A stretch of DNA of 64,000 nt from Pyrinomonadaceae bacterium (lineage in GTDB: Bacteria; Acidobacteriota; Blastocatellia; Pyrinomonadales; Pyrinomonadaceae), in the NCBI GenBank assembly GCA_019694395.1, contig JAIBCC010000012.1:1-64000 (forward strand). The letters run 5' to 3'. Below are positions 35,887 to 45,172 of this stretch, one piece after another. The notes below the pieces were generated by a model. The model searched no databases and was not told the origin of the DNA. It saw only the letters and a program-made list of their open reading frames with translations. How positions within the stretch are numbered: position 1 is the stretch's first letter; every line of letters begins with the position of its first letter. The translations under genes were made by a program, and so were the position numbers.

Positions 35887-37454
35887 TCGAGAATAAAATT
35901 GAACAAAAAAACGAGAATATCACTAACTCTACTATCAATAATTATGCAACTCAGGTTATTGGTAAATCTTACGAGTATAATGAACTGCTCGATCAAATAA
36001 AGACTCAGCAAAAACTCTTTGACCGCACGCCCGGAAATGAAGAACAGGAACGTCTGGAAATATCAGCTAAGATCAATGAATTAAACAATCGGATTGAACA
36101 ATTCAAAGAAGATGTCCTCCGTTTAGCCGAGCAATTCAACCGCATTGAGATCAACACTGAGCGTTTAAGACGAGCCAAGGAACATTTTGACAAAGGCGAG
36201 CTTGGCGAAGCGCGGACTGTTTTAGAGAGCGAGCTTGAACAAATGAACGATGAATACCGTCGTTTAATCAGCGAAAGAGACCATTATGAAAAAGATGTTT
36301 TGCCCAAATTAATCAATAACTCCGAAGAATTCTTACTCTTAGCCCTATCAACCCGAACAAATTATGATAATCCGAATTGGTTGGAAGATACTTGCCAATA
36401 TTTTGAGCGTTCAATTGAAGCCTTTCCAAATAAAGCAAATGTCTTTCAATACGCTTACTTTTTAGACGCTCATAATAAATTTGATGAAGCCGAAAAGTAT
36501 TATCAAAGAAATTTAACTGATTTTGATCTTTCAATTGATGAAAGGGCACTGACCTTAAATAATCTGGCTAATTTACATAGAAGCCAACATAAATATGAAG
36601 AAGCCTTGATTGAGTTAGAAGAAAACTTAGAGAGTTTTCGGAAATTAACTAAAGTCAATCCTTCAACTTATTTATATTATTTAGCAGGAACTTTAAATAA
36701 TCTGGCTGTTTTGCATAAAGTCCAAAATAAATATGAAGAATCGTTGAAAGAATATGAAGAAGCCTTAGAGATTTATCGGGAATTAGCCAAAGTCAATCCG
36801 TCAATTTATTTACCTTATGTGGCAACGACCTTAAATAATCTGGCTAATCTGCATTCAAACCAAAATAAATATGAAGAATCGTTGAAAGAATATGAAGAAG
36901 CCTTAGAGATTAGAAGGGAATTAGCCAAAACCAATCCATCAACTTATTTACCTGATGTAGCAATGACCTTAAATAATCTGGCTAATTTAGATCAAGTCCA
37001 AAATAGATATGAAGAGGCGTTAAAAGAATATGAAAAAGCCTTAGAGATTTATCGGGAATTAGCCAAAGTCAATCCTTCAACTTATTTACCTTATGTGGCA
37101 ATGACCTTAAATAATTTTGCCGGATTACATTTTAATAAAAAAGAATTTAATTTGGTTTTAGAAAAAGCAGAAGAATCAACAAAAATCTATAAGGAATTAT
37201 CAATTACAAATTTTCAGACTTATTTTCCATATCTTGCAGGAAATTATTCAAATCTTTCAACTTTTTACCAAAAATCTATACCTCAAAAAGAGAAGTCCAT
37301 TGAATATGCGATGAGGTCAATAAAAATTCTTTTGCCTTATCTGGAAAAGGTTCCTTTTGCTCAGCAATATATTAATAATGCAATAGCTATTTTGGTTGGT
37401 TGGGGGTTAAACGGGGAGCAAATTGAAAAGCTGATTAGAGAGGATGAGAAGTAA
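35883..37454 (+). CDS. TPR protein with recent repeat expansion
   Basis: The 523-residue protein opens with 'NENITNSTINNYATQVIG', a coiled-coil stretch (about 25-140) and then TPRs. Residues about 224-450 contain near-identical 46-residue units ('YEESLKEYEEALEIYRELAKV'), encoded by 138-bp DNA repeats. The N-terminal half parallels the preceding gene ('LAEQFNRIEINTERLRRAKEHF'), so the two are paralogues. The ATGA overlap couples their translation. It lacks an effector domain; protein binding is the only safe role. Confidence 0.8.
   Translation: MIENKIEQKNENITNSTINNYATQVIGKSYEYNELLDQIKTQQKLFDRTPGNEEQERLEISAKINELNNRIEQFKEDVLRLAEQFNRIEINTERLRRAKEHFDKGELGEARTVLESELEQMNDEYRRLISERDHYEKDVLPKLINNSEEFLLLALSTRTNYDNPNWLEDTCQYFERSIEAFPNKANVFQYAYFLDAHNKFDEAEKYYQRNLTDFDLSIDERALTLNNLANLHRSQHKYEEALIELEENLESFRKLTKVNPSTYLYYLAGTLNNLAVLHKVQNKYEESLKEYEEALEIYRELAKVNPSIYLPYVATTLNNLANLHSNQNKYEESLKEYEEALEIRRELAKTNPSTYLPDVAMTLNNLANLDQVQNRYEEALKEYEKALEIYRELAKVNPSTYLPYVAMTLNNFAGLHFNKKEFNLVLEKAEESTKIYKELSITNFQTYFPYLAGNYSNLSTFYQKSIPQKEKSIEYAMRSIKILLPYLEKVPFAQQYINNAIAILVGWGLNGEQIEKLIREDEK
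36552..37241 (+). repeat. 138-bp tandem repeats within TPR gene
   Basis: The segment ACCTTAAATAATCTGGCT or a near copy begins at 36552, 36690, 36828, 36966 and 37104, exactly 138 bp apart (46 codons). The middle units are almost identical at DNA level, showing recent expansion by recombination or slippage. The first and last units are more diverged. Confidence 0.9.
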
Positions 37455-37630
37455 AATTTTTACAATTGGCTTTTAACTCTGCAAAGGATGGCTTTAACTC
37501 AATAAAAATAAAGTTTACTTTTGTAAAAGTAGAAACTGCTTTGACAAAAGTAAATCAATCATTCGCACAGGCAACATTTACTTTGGCAGAGGTAAACGTA
37601 TCCTGCGCTCAGGTAAAGTCCAATTTATAA
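37448..37630 (+). repeat. 21-bp periodic array with open heptad frame
   Basis: Just after the TPR gene, related 21-bp units start at about 37464, 37485, 37506, 37527, 37548, 37569, 37590 and 37611 (core AGGTAAA/AAGTAAA). In one frame the array is open from 37448 to a stop at 37628-37630 and encodes heptads such as 'VKVETAL TKVNQSF AQATFTL AEVNVSC AQVKSNL'. No ATG is present; TTG at 37466 is the only plausible start. It may be a decayed coding minisatellite or an expressed tiny coiled-coil peptide. The rest of the 336-bp gap (to 37790) holds only a palindrome and a ribosome site. Confidence 0.6.
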
Positions 37631-37746
37631 AAATTGACTGCAAAATATTCCGGCAAAACTACTCAATTATTTGCAAACAAAGGAATAATCAGCATAATAT
37701 TTATTATCTCAAGCAACATTTTACGCTAAATTTTCATCAACTAAAG

Positions 37747-37760
37747 CGGGAAATTTCCCG
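37747..37760. promoter_or_regulatory. 14-bp perfect palindrome
   Basis: CGGGAAATTTCCCG lies 30 bp before the ATG at 37791 and upstream of the ribosome-site-like AAAGAGGT. Its position fits an operator for a dimeric regulator of the small downstream gene. Confidence 0.45.
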
Positions 37761-37790
37761 ATAAAATCACATTTTAAAGAGGTAAAAACT

Positions 37791-38162
37791 ATGAACTCAA
37801 TCAGCCCTAAAAAGGCAATGGAAAAACTTGAAACAATTCTGAACGCATTTGAACATATTGCTCCGAATGACACCTTTGGCGGACAGACATCCGCCCAATT
37901 TGCGGCAGATGTGCAAGCATCCCGTGACGTTCGCGCCGAAATTGATGATATGGAAAGCAAATTGGCGGATTTGAAAGTCAAACGCGACAATATTGATGCC
38001 GGAAATCTGAAAAAAGCCGAACTGATAGTTAATGGTGTCGTCGGTGATCCAAATTACGGTCCTGATTCATCACTCTACGAAGAAATGGGTTACATTCGTA
38101 AGAGCAACCGCAAATCAGGTTTGACTCGCAAAAATACGAAAAATAACAACGGAAAAGAATAA
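37791..38162 (+). CDS. Small coiled-coil protein, unknown
   Basis: The 123-residue protein has a short helical N-terminus, a 'NDTFGGQTSAQF' segment, a predicted coiled coil (about 45-75, 'SRDVRAEIDDMESKLADLKVKRDNI') and a basic Asn/Lys-rich tail with 'GDPNYGPDSSLYEEMGYIRKS'. AAAGAGGT precedes the ATG at good spacing, which supports expression. I do not recognise a function. The basic C-terminus could contact nucleic acid. It is 113 bp ahead of the xanthine dehydrogenase-type gene, probably a separate unit. Confidence 0.65.
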   Translation: MNSISPKKAMEKLETILNAFEHIAPNDTFGGQTSAQFAADVQASRDVRAEIDDMESKLADLKVKRDNIDAGNLKKAELIVNGVVGDPNYGPDSSLYEEMGYIRKSNRKSGLTRKNTKNNNGKE

Positions 38163-38275
38163 AATACTGAAAAAGTAAAAAAGTCTTTTCATCACAAATC
38201 ACCAAACTCTGCCCCCAACTTCTCAACTGCATTTCTGCAAGTAAAATCTTGTGTTAAAATCATTTTCACCTTTTT

Positions 38276-40534
38276 ATGATAAATATTGACGCAAAATCAC
38301 ACGTTCGCGGCGAATCCGTTTATTTAGATGACATTCCTTTGCTGGAAGGAACTTTGTTCGCTTGTGTTTATGACTCACAGGTTGCACACGGCAAACTAAA
38401 ATCCGTTGACATTTCCGAAGCCAAACAATGTGCGGGCGTGGTGAAAATAATTTTGGCAAAAGACTTGAAAGGCGAAAACCAAATCGGTGGGATTTTACCT
38501 GATGAACCTCTTTTGGCAGACGAAGAAGTTCATTTTTGCGGGATGCCGATTGCGATTGTAGTTGCCGAAACTGATGAACAGGCTCGCCACGCCGTTAAGA
38601 AAATCAAAGCCGAAATTGAAACTTTGGAAATTATTACGGATGAACGGATTGCTTTTGAAAAGGGAAGTTTGATTGCTCCACCGAAAAAGTTTGTAATGGG
38701 CGATACCGAAAAGGCTTTCAAAGATTGCGAACATATTTTTGAAGGTCAGACTTACTCCAACGGACAAGAGCATTTATATATCGAAACGCAAGGGGCTTAC
38801 ACCATTCCAAGCGAACAAGGCGGCATCAAAGTTTATTCATCTACCCAAGGTCCGACCGCAGTTCAAAAAGCCATTTCAAAAGTTACCGGATTGCCATGGC
38901 ATCAAATCGAGGTTGATGTCACACGTTTAGGCGGCGGATTCGGGGGAAAAGAAGATCAAGCAAACGCGTGGGCGTGTATTTGTGCAGTAGCCACGCAATT
39001 AACCAAAAAGCCTGTCAAATATTCCTTGCATCGAATGGAAGATATGCGAATGACGGGCAAACGCCATCCATATTCGGCGGATTACAAAATCGGTTTGGAC
39101 AAAGATTTGAAAATCATCGCTTACGAAGCGGTTTTTTATCAAAATGCGGGTGCTTCGTGCGATTTGTCCCTGCCTGTTTTGGAACGCACCTTGTTTCATT
39201 GCACGAATTCCTATTTTATCCCAAACGTAATGGCAACGGCTTATAGCTGTAAAACTCATTTGCCGCCAAACACAGCCTTTAGAGGGTTCGGCGGACCGCA
39301 GGGAATGTTCGTGATTGAATCAGCAATTGCACACGCTGCCGAAAAACTGGGAGTTGATAAAGCCGAGATTCAGCAAAAAAATTTATTGCAGAATGATGAT
39401 GAATTTCCCTACGGGCAAAAAGTCGTCAGCGAAGCCGAACAAAGCTGGCATCAAGCCGATCATAAATTTGATTTTAATCGTTTAAAAAGCGAGGCAGAAG
39501 AATTCAATTCATCAAGCAAATATTTCAAAAAAGGCGTTTCGCTGATGCCGATTTGCTTTGGAATTTCTTTTACCAATACCCGAATGAATCAGGCTCGTTC
39601 GTTGGTTCACGTTTATTTGGATGGCTCGGTTGCCGTTTCGACCGGAGCGGTTGAAATGGGGCAAGGTGTCAACACAAAAATTTTGCAGGTCGCCGCCGAT
39701 ATTTTTTCGCTCTCGCAAGAGCGGGTTAAAGTGCACACGACCAATACTTTGCGAATTGCCAATACTTCGCCAACGGCTGCCTCCGCCGGAGCGGATTTGA
39801 ACGGACACGCTACTCGAATTGCTTGCGAAAAGATTTTGGAACGAATTAAAAAAGTAGCCAGTGAAGTTTTGGAAGTTAATTCCGAAGAAATTTCCTTGCG
39901 GGATGGAATGGTTTTTATCGGCAATTCGCCAACGGAAATGACTTGGGTAAAACTTTTGGAAAAATGTTACGAAAAACGCATTAGTTTAAGCGAACACGGT
40001 CATTACGCTCCGCCGGGAATCAATTTCGATTGGTCAACTGCTAAAGGTCATCCGTTTGCCTATCACGTTTTCGGCACAGCAATTATCGGTGTCACGGTTG
40101 ATTGTTTGCGTGGAACTTACGAAATTGATTATGTAAAGGCGTGCCACGATTTCGGCAAAACGATGAACACCGCAGTTGATCTCGGACAGATCGAAGGCGG
40201 AATCGTCCAAGGCATCGGCTGGATGACAATGGAAGAAGTTTTTTACGACGGGCAGGGCAGATTACGTTCAAATGCACTTTCAACCTATAAAATTCCCGAT
40301 GTTTATTCCGTTCCAAAAGAAATTGATATTTTACCGCTCGAAACTTCGCGTGAAAATCTGGCAATTATGAATTCAAAAGCAGTCGGCGAACCGCCTTTGA
40401 TGTATGGCATCGGAGCATATTTTGCCATTCGTGAAGCAGTTAAAGCCTTTAATCAGAATAATTTCCTGCAATTTGACGCTCCTTTTACGGCGGAAAAGGT
40501 TTTGATGAATTTGTATAAGAATCAATCGAACTAA
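38276..40534 (+). CDS. xdhB: Xanthine dehydrogenase-family molybdenum-binding subunit
   Basis: The 752-residue protein lacks 2Fe-2S and FAD domains and matches the separate molybdopterin subunit of xanthine dehydrogenase/aldehyde oxidase enzymes: 'AKSHVRGESVYLDDIP', the molybdopterin motif 'RLGGGFGGKEDQANAWA', 'NTAFRGFGGPQGMFVIE', 'GAVEMGQGVNTKI' and the catalytic Glu in 'AVGEPPLMYGIGA'. It would hydroxylate purines or aldehydes. The iron-sulfur and FAD subunits are not in this window, so they must be encoded elsewhere or are lost. The XdhC maturation protein is 5 kb downstream across two opposite-strand genes. Confidence 0.92.
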   Translation: MINIDAKSHVRGESVYLDDIPLLEGTLFACVYDSQVAHGKLKSVDISEAKQCAGVVKIILAKDLKGENQIGGILPDEPLLADEEVHFCGMPIAIVVAETDEQARHAVKKIKAEIETLEIITDERIAFEKGSLIAPPKKFVMGDTEKAFKDCEHIFEGQTYSNGQEHLYIETQGAYTIPSEQGGIKVYSSTQGPTAVQKAISKVTGLPWHQIEVDVTRLGGGFGGKEDQANAWACICAVATQLTKKPVKYSLHRMEDMRMTGKRHPYSADYKIGLDKDLKIIAYEAVFYQNAGASCDLSLPVLERTLFHCTNSYFIPNVMATAYSCKTHLPPNTAFRGFGGPQGMFVIESAIAHAAEKLGVDKAEIQQKNLLQNDDEFPYGQKVVSEAEQSWHQADHKFDFNRLKSEAEEFNSSSKYFKKGVSLMPICFGISFTNTRMNQARSLVHVYLDGSVAVSTGAVEMGQGVNTKILQVAADIFSLSQERVKVHTTNTLRIANTSPTAASAGADLNGHATRIACEKILERIKKVASEVLEVNSEEISLRDGMVFIGNSPTEMTWVKLLEKCYEKRISLSEHGHYAPPGINFDWSTAKGHPFAYHVFGTAIIGVTVDCLRGTYEIDYVKACHDFGKTMNTAVDLGQIEGGIVQGIGWMTMEEVFYDGQGRLRSNALSTYKIPDVYSVPKEIDILPLETSRENLAIMNSKAVGEPPLMYGIGAYFAIREAVKAFNQNNFLQFDAPFTAEKVLMNLYKNQSN

Positions 40535-40590
40535 CCGGATTGACAGGTTAATTGCATCAGTGGTTTTGTTCCATCATAAATAAGAGTAAA

Positions 40591-40644
40591 CATTCAGCAC
40601 CTATGCTCTTCTACTTTGTGACTTAATAGGCTAAATGCTGAATG
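40591..40644. terminator. Inverted repeat between convergent genes
   Basis: CATTCAGCA (40591-40599) and TGCTGAATG (40636-40644) are exact complements in the 134-bp gap between the converging xdhB-like and FG-GAP genes. A bidirectional terminator is plausible, though the loop is long (36 bp) and the T-runs are weak. Confidence 0.4.
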
Positions 40645-40668
40645 AATTTAAGGGGTTAGGCATTTTTC

Positions 40669-42615
40669 TCAGTTCGTCAAAACATAATACTGCGTCGGAT
40701 TTGTTACTGAACTTGTATAGATAAAAGCTCTTCCCTGATCTGCATTTGCACCGACATCGCTGAACGGTGCGCCGATAACCGAAATATTACCGGAAATTGC
40801 CACGCTGTTGCCGAAATAATCAACGCCTGCCGTTGGGTTGCCGGTGCGTTGCTGCATTGCAGTCCAGGTGCTTCCCAATTTTCGGCTGAAAAATGCTGCG
40901 CCGGAATTTTGCGGAGTCGCGGTGGCGTTTTCCCCGTAATACTCGCCGACGATTACGGCACTTCCCCAAATTGCGACGCTCCAACCAAAGCCGTCGCCTT
41001 GATTTGGTGTGGTCGAAGAAAAAATTCCGGCAGGTGTCCAATTGCTGTTGCCATCGAAAAGAAATGCTTTACCTTCGCTGTTCGTTGGATTTTTCGTGCC
41101 GAATGCGCCCACAAGTCCCAATTTGGAAATCGGGTCAATCGCTACACTCGTGCCGAAATAAGACCCCGCTGTTCCGCTCGAATCGGTCAACTTAATGGTT
41201 GGTTTCCAAAAAGGTAAAGTGTTTTGCCGTGCAAAAGCATAAACCGCACCTTTATCAACGATGCCCGGCGCATCCTTAAGAATCGCGCCGACAAGTGCCT
41301 TTCCGCTCGAATCAATCGCCACGCTTGAACCGAACTGGTCGTTATTTTGGATTCCGGTCGGTGGTTCGGTTGCCGTTAAAACGGATCTTTGTCCCCACAT
41401 TCCCAATGTGGGAAAATTTCTTTCAAAAATATAGGCTTGTCCCTGATTTGTTACTGATGGTGAGCCGGGGGCAGGTTCAGCTTGAAATGCCCCGACAATC
41501 GCATAATCAAGTGAAATATCAACCGAAATTCCGTATTCGTCACCTGCCGCCGCGTCCGTTGCCGTCAGAATATTCGATTGCACCCAGCCGCTACTGTTTC
41601 GGCTAAAGATGTAGGCTTTGCCTTGGTCTATACCGGAATTGCCGTCGGCTTTATTTGCACCGATGATTAACTGTCTGTCATAAATAGCCACGCTCCGCCC
41701 GAAACAGTCTCCGGCGGTCGCGTCCGAAGCCGACAAAGTTGCCACCAGATTTACCATTCCCGAACTGTTAAATGTATAAACATAGGCTTTGCCGTTTGAT
41801 GCCGGACTTGCGATGTTGCCATTCATATCACAACGCGGCGCGCCGACAACAATATAGCTCAAGCTATTAGGTCCATCCGTCCAAATATCAACGCTCGAAC
41901 CGAAGTAATCATTTGCCGCGCCGCCGCTTGGCACTTTTTCAATTCGGATTTCGTCAATAGACAATGAATTCGTGCTAACCCATTCGACTTTGTTGAGATT
42001 GGCAATATCGGTCGTCGTAATATCGAGCATTAGACCAGCCGTAATTGGATCGCTTGCCAGATTGGTTAAAACAGTTGGATTAACCCACAGACGCATCCGG
42101 TCGTTTCCGTTTTGAAAATCAATCTGAACAACGACATATTTTGCCCCACTACCCGAAAAACTGTTTGCTGCGGCATAATTTGCACCTGCATTCGTGTTGA
42201 TTTTCCATTTGTTATTGGCGCATCCGGGTTCGATATAATCATTTGAATTACTGTCCCAAACCCTTAATCCGACAATCGAACAGCTTGAACCGGCTGATAA
42301 AATAAAGCTGAATCGAACAGAAGTTCCGCTGGTTCCGGCAATAGTTGAGCCAAAAACCCGTGTCGGATTATTTTGATTATAGACCGATCCCAAAGCTCCG
42401 CCGGCTAGTGAAACGCCCGGATAGGTAAACGGATTGGTAACAGACGCACTTGTGCCGGAATTAGCCGCCTGCCAGCTGCCGCCCCAACCATTGCCGCCGT
42501 TTTGCCCTGTCACATTTATATTTTGAGCATAATTAAAACCTTCATAAATCTGTGCAGAAGCAGAACTGAGCAGACTAAACGAAATTGCGAGTAAAAATAA
42601 TATTTTCATTAACAT
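40669..42615 (-). CDS. Secreted FG-GAP propeller protein with N-terminal jelly-roll-like domain
   Basis: The 648-residue protein has a signal peptide ('LFLLAISFSLLSSASAQ'), an N-terminal beta-rich domain (about 22-215; 'YEGFNYAQNINVTGQ', 'WGGSWQAANSGTS') and seven FG-GAP blades (for example 'DYFGSSVDIW', 'GDCFGRSVAI', 'NDQFGSSVAI', 'GDGFGWSVAI'). These form an integrin-alpha-like seven-bladed propeller outside the cell. AAGGAAAG precedes the first ATG; a second ATG two codons later is also possible. Its propeller closely resembles that of the next gene on the same strand. Confidence 0.86.
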   Translation of the reverse strand: MLMKILFLLAISFSLLSSASAQIYEGFNYAQNINVTGQNGGNGWGGSWQAANSGTSASVTNPFTYPGVSLAGGALGSVYNQNNPTRVFGSTIAGTSGTSVRFSFILSAGSSCSIVGLRVWDSNSNDYIEPGCANNKWKINTNAGANYAAANSFSGSGAKYVVVQIDFQNGNDRMRLWVNPTVLTNLASDPITAGLMLDITTTDIANLNKVEWVSTNSLSIDEIRIEKVPSGGAANDYFGSSVDIWTDGPNSLSYIVVGAPRCDMNGNIASPASNGKAYVYTFNSSGMVNLVATLSASDATAGDCFGRSVAIYDRQLIIGANKADGNSGIDQGKAYIFSRNSSGWVQSNILTATDAAAGDEYGISVDISLDYAIVGAFQAEPAPGSPSVTNQGQAYIFERNFPTLGMWGQRSVLTATEPPTGIQNNDQFGSSVAIDSSGKALVGAILKDAPGIVDKGAVYAFARQNTLPFWKPTIKLTDSSGTAGSYFGTSVAIDPISKLGLVGAFGTKNPTNSEGKAFLFDGNSNWTPAGIFSSTTPNQGDGFGWSVAIWGSAVIVGEYYGENATATPQNSGAAFFSRKLGSTWTAMQQRTGNPTAGVDYFGNSVAISGNISVIGAPFSDVGANADQGRAFIYTSSVTNPTQYYVLTN

Positions 42616-42679
42616 TTTCTTTCCTTACATTATCGGTAATAAATATTGGTTTTCAAATTCAAACCTTTTTCACAACTGA

Positions 42680-45172
42680 TCAGTTATTCAATTTAACAAC
42701 CTGATTCGCAAAAGGAGCGGTGAAAATATACGCTGCTCCCTGATTGATATTTGTTCCAACATCATTGAGCGGTGCGCCGATGATTGCCCAATTCCCGAAA
42801 ATCGCAACCCCACTTCCAAAAAGATCGGTATTTCCCGATGGACTACCACTTTTAGCTACCGGCACACTCCAAGCACCGTTATTTTGATTTTTTGAGGAAA
42901 AATAAGCCACACCTTGATTTTGAGTAGTTAAATCGGAGGGATTTATTTCGTCGTTGTATGCACCAATTACTACCCAATTATTCCAAATTCCGACACTATA
43001 GCCGAAGTTATCGCCGGCTTCCGGAGATGGTGAAGTAAGTTTCGTTTGAAAAGCCCAATTTGATCCATAGTAAATATACGCCGCACCCTGATTGTTTTTG
43101 GTTCCGTCTGCCTGAAATGCTCCGACAATAATGGTTGGAGCGATAGCCGGATTCAAATTAGTAATTGAAACACTGCAACCGTAATAATCATCCGCTGCTC
43201 CATTCGGGTCAAATAATTTCTTAGTTTGAGACCAACTTCCATTTGTTCGCTGGAAAACATAAGCTGCACCTTGATTGACTTTCATCGGTTCATCGTGAAG
43301 GATAGAACCTACCACTGCCGTTCCCGTTACACCTGAAATTGCAACGCTTTGTCCAAAATAGTCATTGACATACACATTATCGACGGCAGTTACCATATTT
43401 TTTTGTCCCCAATTGTCGTTGCCTCCTTCATTGCGTTCAAAAATATAAGCTTGACCTTGGTTTGCAACTCCGCCGACAGGTTCTGCCTGTGGTGCACCAA
43501 CGATGGCGTTGTTTCCCGAAATCGCTACACTTGTCCCGAAACCATCACCCGCAGCAGCGTCCGAACTTAGTGGAGTTAGAGTTTTTCTGAGCCCCCAACT
43601 GTTTGCATTGGGAAAGTTTCGTTCGTAAATATAGGCTGCCCCTTGATCTTGATTTGACCCAACATCAACTTTATTTGCTCCGACAATGACATAATCGCCG
43701 GAAATCCCGACGCTTCGCCCAAAACAATCGCCGGAGTTCTGTCCTGTTAGCGTTTTGACTAAAGTCCAGCCGCCGGATTGAAGTTCGTAAATATGAACTT
43801 TACCGTTCCCCGTGCTTCCATTTGTTCCACCAAAAATATCGCATTGCGGAGCACCGACTACGGCAAAATTTCCCCAAATCGAAACACTATTGCCGAAATG
43901 GTCTTTGGCAGCCGGAGGCGTTGGCGATTCATCACAAGTAAAACTTCCCGCGACAACGGTTGGAAGTCCCATTTTTGAATTTGAGCCACTTGCTAGTTGT
44001 ATAGATTGGTTGGTAAATCCAACGGCAGCAGCATTAACGGTTGTGGTATTTGAGGTAGCTGCAACATTCGGGTTATTTATAGAAGAGATGAAACTTTGGT
44101 TAAATCGTGCAACATAAATTCTTCCGTTTGGAGCGAGTTGAAGTTGTGCTAACCGACCATTGTGAGCTGAAGAGTCAACAAGACTACCTATTGGAAAATT
44201 ATGTATCAAACGCTTGCTGTTTTTAAACGTGGTGGCAGAGACTGCATTTGCATCATATTGATGAAGCTGGCTAGTGTCCCAGGAAGTAGTAACATAGAGT
44301 TTAGTGCTGTCAGGGGAAAACTCTAATCCGTAATATTTGGCAACATTGCGGTAAGTTCCTGAACTATTTACGTCGGTTATTGCCCCTGTTGTTCTATCAA
44401 AATTGAATAATTCAACGAAACCATTGTTTTCATATGAGAATCCCGTAACACCAAGTTTCGTTCCATCAGGGGAAAACTTCATTGTCCCAACCCCAAAACG
44501 GCGATTTGGATAGTGACCGCTAAAGATGTCCGGTGTTCCTAGAGGTTCGTATTTTGTTCCGATGGATGAAATTTTAGCGGAAGTGGAAACAGAGCAATTA
44601 CTCCCTGTTGTTACTTTAAAAGCGTGGAAATTGTTATCTCCTATCGTATGTGCCACGACCCAATAATTTCCATTACCATCGCTAACTCCTGCTAATTTTT
44701 CGGATACTTGAGTTGCAATTAGATTTTTAGTTATTGGGGTAGTAACCTCCCCTAAACCATTATTTAGCGTCATATCAACAACCGAGTAATTCAATCCATT
44801 ATCGTAGTTATTATCCATCACTCCCGGAGTAAAAATCAGATATTTATTACAACTACAAGGAACAATAAGTCCTGATTGAACTGAAGAAGAATGTCCTTTT
44901 AATCCTGTTCCATTTGGCATTTGGTTATTATTTTTATCCCAAACGGTTACTCCATCAGTATAAAAAATCAGATTCCCATTGGTATCAGAAATTGCCGACG
45001 AACCTTCCAAAGTGTTTATCGTATTTATATAGCTCGCGGTTGGTGTTGTTGGATTAAAGTCAATTTTGGCACCACTTCCAAAAGTCCAAACCTTGGCTTC
45101 ATTTTGGGCAAAAATGTTAATTGATAACAATGTCAAAATCAGACAGGCAAAAGTTAAGTAACAGGTTTTCAT
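42680..45172 (-). CDS. Secreted two-propeller FG-GAP protein
   Basis: The 830-residue protein has a signal peptide ending 'SINIFAQ', an N-terminal propeller-like domain (about 22-420; 'VWTFGSGAKIDFNP', 'LIFYTDGVTVWDKNNN', 'FSPDGTKLGVTGFSYEN') like those common in Bacteroidota surface proteins, and seven FG-GAP blades from about 425 ('KDHFGNSVSIW', 'GDCFGRSVGI', 'TDLFGSGVAIF'). It shares the C-terminal propeller with the neighbouring gene 64 bp downstream but has a different N-terminal domain. No sorting tag is visible at the C-terminus. The role is probably in surface adhesion or ligand binding. Confidence 0.86.
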   Translation of the reverse strand: MKTCYLTFACLILTLLSINIFAQNEAKVWTFGSGAKIDFNPTTPTASYINTINTLEGSSAISDTNGNLIFYTDGVTVWDKNNNQMPNGTGLKGHSSSVQSGLIVPCSCNKYLIFTPGVMDNNYDNGLNYSVVDMTLNNGLGEVTTPITKNLIATQVSEKLAGVSDGNGNYWVVAHTIGDNNFHAFKVTTGSNCSVSTSAKISSIGTKYEPLGTPDIFSGHYPNRRFGVGTMKFSPDGTKLGVTGFSYENNGFVELFNFDRTTGAITDVNSSGTYRNVAKYYGLEFSPDSTKLYVTTSWDTSQLHQYDANAVSATTFKNSKRLIHNFPIGSLVDSSAHNGRLAQLQLAPNGRIYVARFNQSFISSINNPNVAATSNTTTVNAAAVGFTNQSIQLASGSNSKMGLPTVVAGSFTCDESPTPPAAKDHFGNSVSIWGNFAVVGAPQCDIFGGTNGSTGNGKVHIYELQSGGWTLVKTLTGQNSGDCFGRSVGISGDYVIVGANKVDVGSNQDQGAAYIYERNFPNANSWGLRKTLTPLSSDAAAGDGFGTSVAISGNNAIVGAPQAEPVGGVANQGQAYIFERNEGGNDNWGQKNMVTAVDNVYVNDYFGQSVAISGVTGTAVVGSILHDEPMKVNQGAAYVFQRTNGSWSQTKKLFDPNGAADDYYGCSVSITNLNPAIAPTIIVGAFQADGTKNNQGAAYIYYGSNWAFQTKLTSPSPEAGDNFGYSVGIWNNWVVIGAYNDEINPSDLTTQNQGVAYFSSKNQNNGAWSVPVAKSGSPSGNTDLFGSGVAIFGNWAIIGAPLNDVGTNINQGAAYIFTAPFANQVVKLNN

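Noticed and set aside
36552..37241. CRISPR-like array
   Set aside because: The 138-bp repeats are continuous coding TPR units without spacers.
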